This document shows positions 6,358 through 7,094 of a DNA stretch of 7,094 bases, one piece after another. Made by a program: the position numbers and the translations under genes. Numbering within the stretch: the stretch's first letter is position 1; each line of letters opens with the position of its first letter. Where the stretch lies: NCBI GenBank assembly GCA_019420325.1, contig JAHZHK010000076.1:1-7094 (forward strand), read 5' to 3'. The stretch comes from Coriobacteriaceae bacterium. GTDB taxonomy: Bacteria > Actinomycetota > Coriobacteriia > Coriobacteriales > UMGS124. The notes under the pieces were generated by a model. That model made no database searches, was not told where the DNA came from, and was given only the letters and a program-made list of their open reading frames with translations.

Positions 6358-6533
6358 TGAGGGCTCCTTATGTGTGGCATGGACTTACGGGGGCATATGT
6401 GCCCAAAGCAACGCCATCCCACTCTATCATGCTAAGATTGCAACCAAATGCCTGTTTTCGTCTGTTGGGCATTCTCGCGCTGGCAAGTGGTTTGCGGCGC
6501 GGGTGTGTCCATCACATTTGCAAAGGAGCGCAC
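6358..6533. promoter_or_regulatory. divergent pta/glf regulatory region
   Basis: These 176 bases must carry promoters for both pta (minus) and glf (plus), unless glf is reached some other way. On the plus strand TGCTAAGAT (6430-6438) looks like an extended -10 box without a recognisable -35. No convincing promoter can be placed for pta. An imperfect 14-bp palindrome GGGCATATGTGCCC (6391-6404) lies 34-47 bases before the pta start. A second inverted repeat, AATGCC (6447-6452) with GGCATT (6468-6473), lies nearer glf. Either could be an operator; I do not recognise a known regulator site. Confidence 0.4.
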
Positions 6534-7094
6534 ATGCCCGTTGTCCATGGTCTTCCCCAGGCGTTCGACGTTGCCGATTACGACGCCCTCGTCGTCGGTG
6601 CCGGCTATGCCGGTTCTGTTGTCGCGCGCGAGCTGGCGGAGCGTGCAGGCAAGAAGGTCTGCGTCCTCGAGCGTCGTCCGCACATCGCGGGCAACGCCTA
6701 CGACTGCCTCGACGAGGCCGGGGTGCTCATCCACCTGTACGGCCCGCACATCTACCACACCTATGACGAGCGCGTCCACGAGTACCTGTCGCGCTTCACC
6801 GACTTCACCAACTACCAGCATCGCGTGCTTGCCAACATTCACGGCACGCTCATGCCGGTTCCCTTCAACCACACCTCGCTCAAGATGGCGTTCGGTCCCG
6901 AGCGCGGCGAGGCCCTGTTTGCCAAGCTTGTCGAGAAGTTCGGCCTCGACCGCAAGGTGCCGATCCTTGAGCTGCGCGCTCAGGACGATCCCGAGCTCGA
7001 GGAGGTCGCCGACTACGTCTTCGAGAACGTGTTCCTTCACTACACGATGAAGCAGTGGGGTCAGACGCCCGACCAGGTGGACCCTTCGGTCACC
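6534..7094 (+). CDS. glf: UDP-galactopyranose mutase (5' part, truncated by window edge)
   Basis: Glf is an FAD-dependent cytoplasmic enzyme that isomerises UDP-galactopyranose to UDP-galactofuranose, the precursor of galactofuranose in surface polysaccharides. The 187 visible residues are about half of the usual 370-400, and the frame is open to the last base. The FAD-binding Rossmann motif VVGAGYAGS lies at 20-28, followed by the VLERRPHIAGNAYD segment (44-57), YGPHIYHT (69-76), the PVPFN block (108-112) and KQWG (173-176). All are characteristic of the family. HIAGN replaces the HIGGN of the E. coli enzyme, which I believe is a tolerated variation. About 15 residues precede the usual N-terminus. 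ATG 6534 has AAAGGAG (6522-6528) five bases upstream, so the extension looks real. It probably begins a cell-surface glycan unit to the right. Confidence 0.95.
   Translation, partial: MPVVHGLPQAFDVADYDALVVGAGYAGSVVARELAERAGKKVCVLERRPHIAGNAYDCLDEAGVLIHLYGPHIYHTYDERVHEYLSRFTDFTNYQHRVLANIHGTLMPVPFNHTSLKMAFGPERGEALFAKLVEKFGLDRKVPILELRAQDDPELEEVADYVFENVFLHYTMKQWGQTPDQVDPSVT

Noticed and set aside
5101..6360. Plus-strand open frame of 419 codons covering all of pta
   Set aside because: It is antisense to a complete pta with clear family motifs. Its translation is rich in Gly, His, Arg and Ala without domains, and its start lies inside ackA. It reflects stop-poor antisense frames in GC-rich DNA.
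6432..7050. Open frames on both strands overlapping the start of glf
   Set aside because: They are out of frame with glf, which carries the FAD-binding and other family motifs, and have no domains of their own.
6534..7094. glf as a broken or truncated gene
   Set aside because: The frame is open to the final base with intact motifs. The missing half is due to the window edge.

Overview
This is an ordinary housekeeping stretch of a GC-rich bacterial chromosome. The high GC content, an RNase D with an HRDC domain, the acetate kinase/phosphotransacetylase pair of a fermenter, and the PF06541-type membrane protein together fit an anaerobic actinobacterium of the class Coriobacteriia (Collinsella/Olsenella-like). 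That placement is inference from gene content and composition; the window contains no 16S or other phylogenetic marker.

Layout from left to right. Bases 1-626 hold the 3' part of a PF06541-family membrane protein, cut by the window edge. A good sigma70-type promoter (about 700-727) then drives a tRNA-Val(GAC) gene (759-833, CCA encoded), which ends at a strong intrinsic terminator. Next comes a tight co-directional set: RNase D (rnd), then the large and small subunits of exonuclease VII (xseA, xseB). Its gaps are 16 bp and a one-base TAATG overlap, so it is probably one operon. A 309-bp non-coding stretch follows, with a candidate promoter and a terminator-like hairpin just before the acetate kinase gene ackA (4019-5200). 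Four hairpins fill the gap between ackA and the converging phosphotransacetylase gene pta (minus strand, 5365-6357). A 176-bp divergent region separates pta from glf (UDP-galactopyranose mutase), which runs off the right edge.

How the genes work together. Pta and AckA form the acetyl-CoA to acetyl-phosphate to acetate route that yields ATP during fermentation. Here the two genes face each other instead of sharing an operon, so they must be transcribed separately. XseA and XseB are the two subunits of one single-strand-specific DNA exonuclease. RNase D trims tRNA 3' ends and lies directly downstream of a tRNA gene. Glf makes UDP-galactofuranose for surface glycans and belongs to a different unit, which continues beyond the window.

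I found no mobile element, CRISPR array, phage gene or unknown multi-gene system. The most interesting signals are non-coding: the terminator-like hairpin in the ackA leader, the cluster of hairpins between ackA and pta, and the tRNA/RNase D adjacency.
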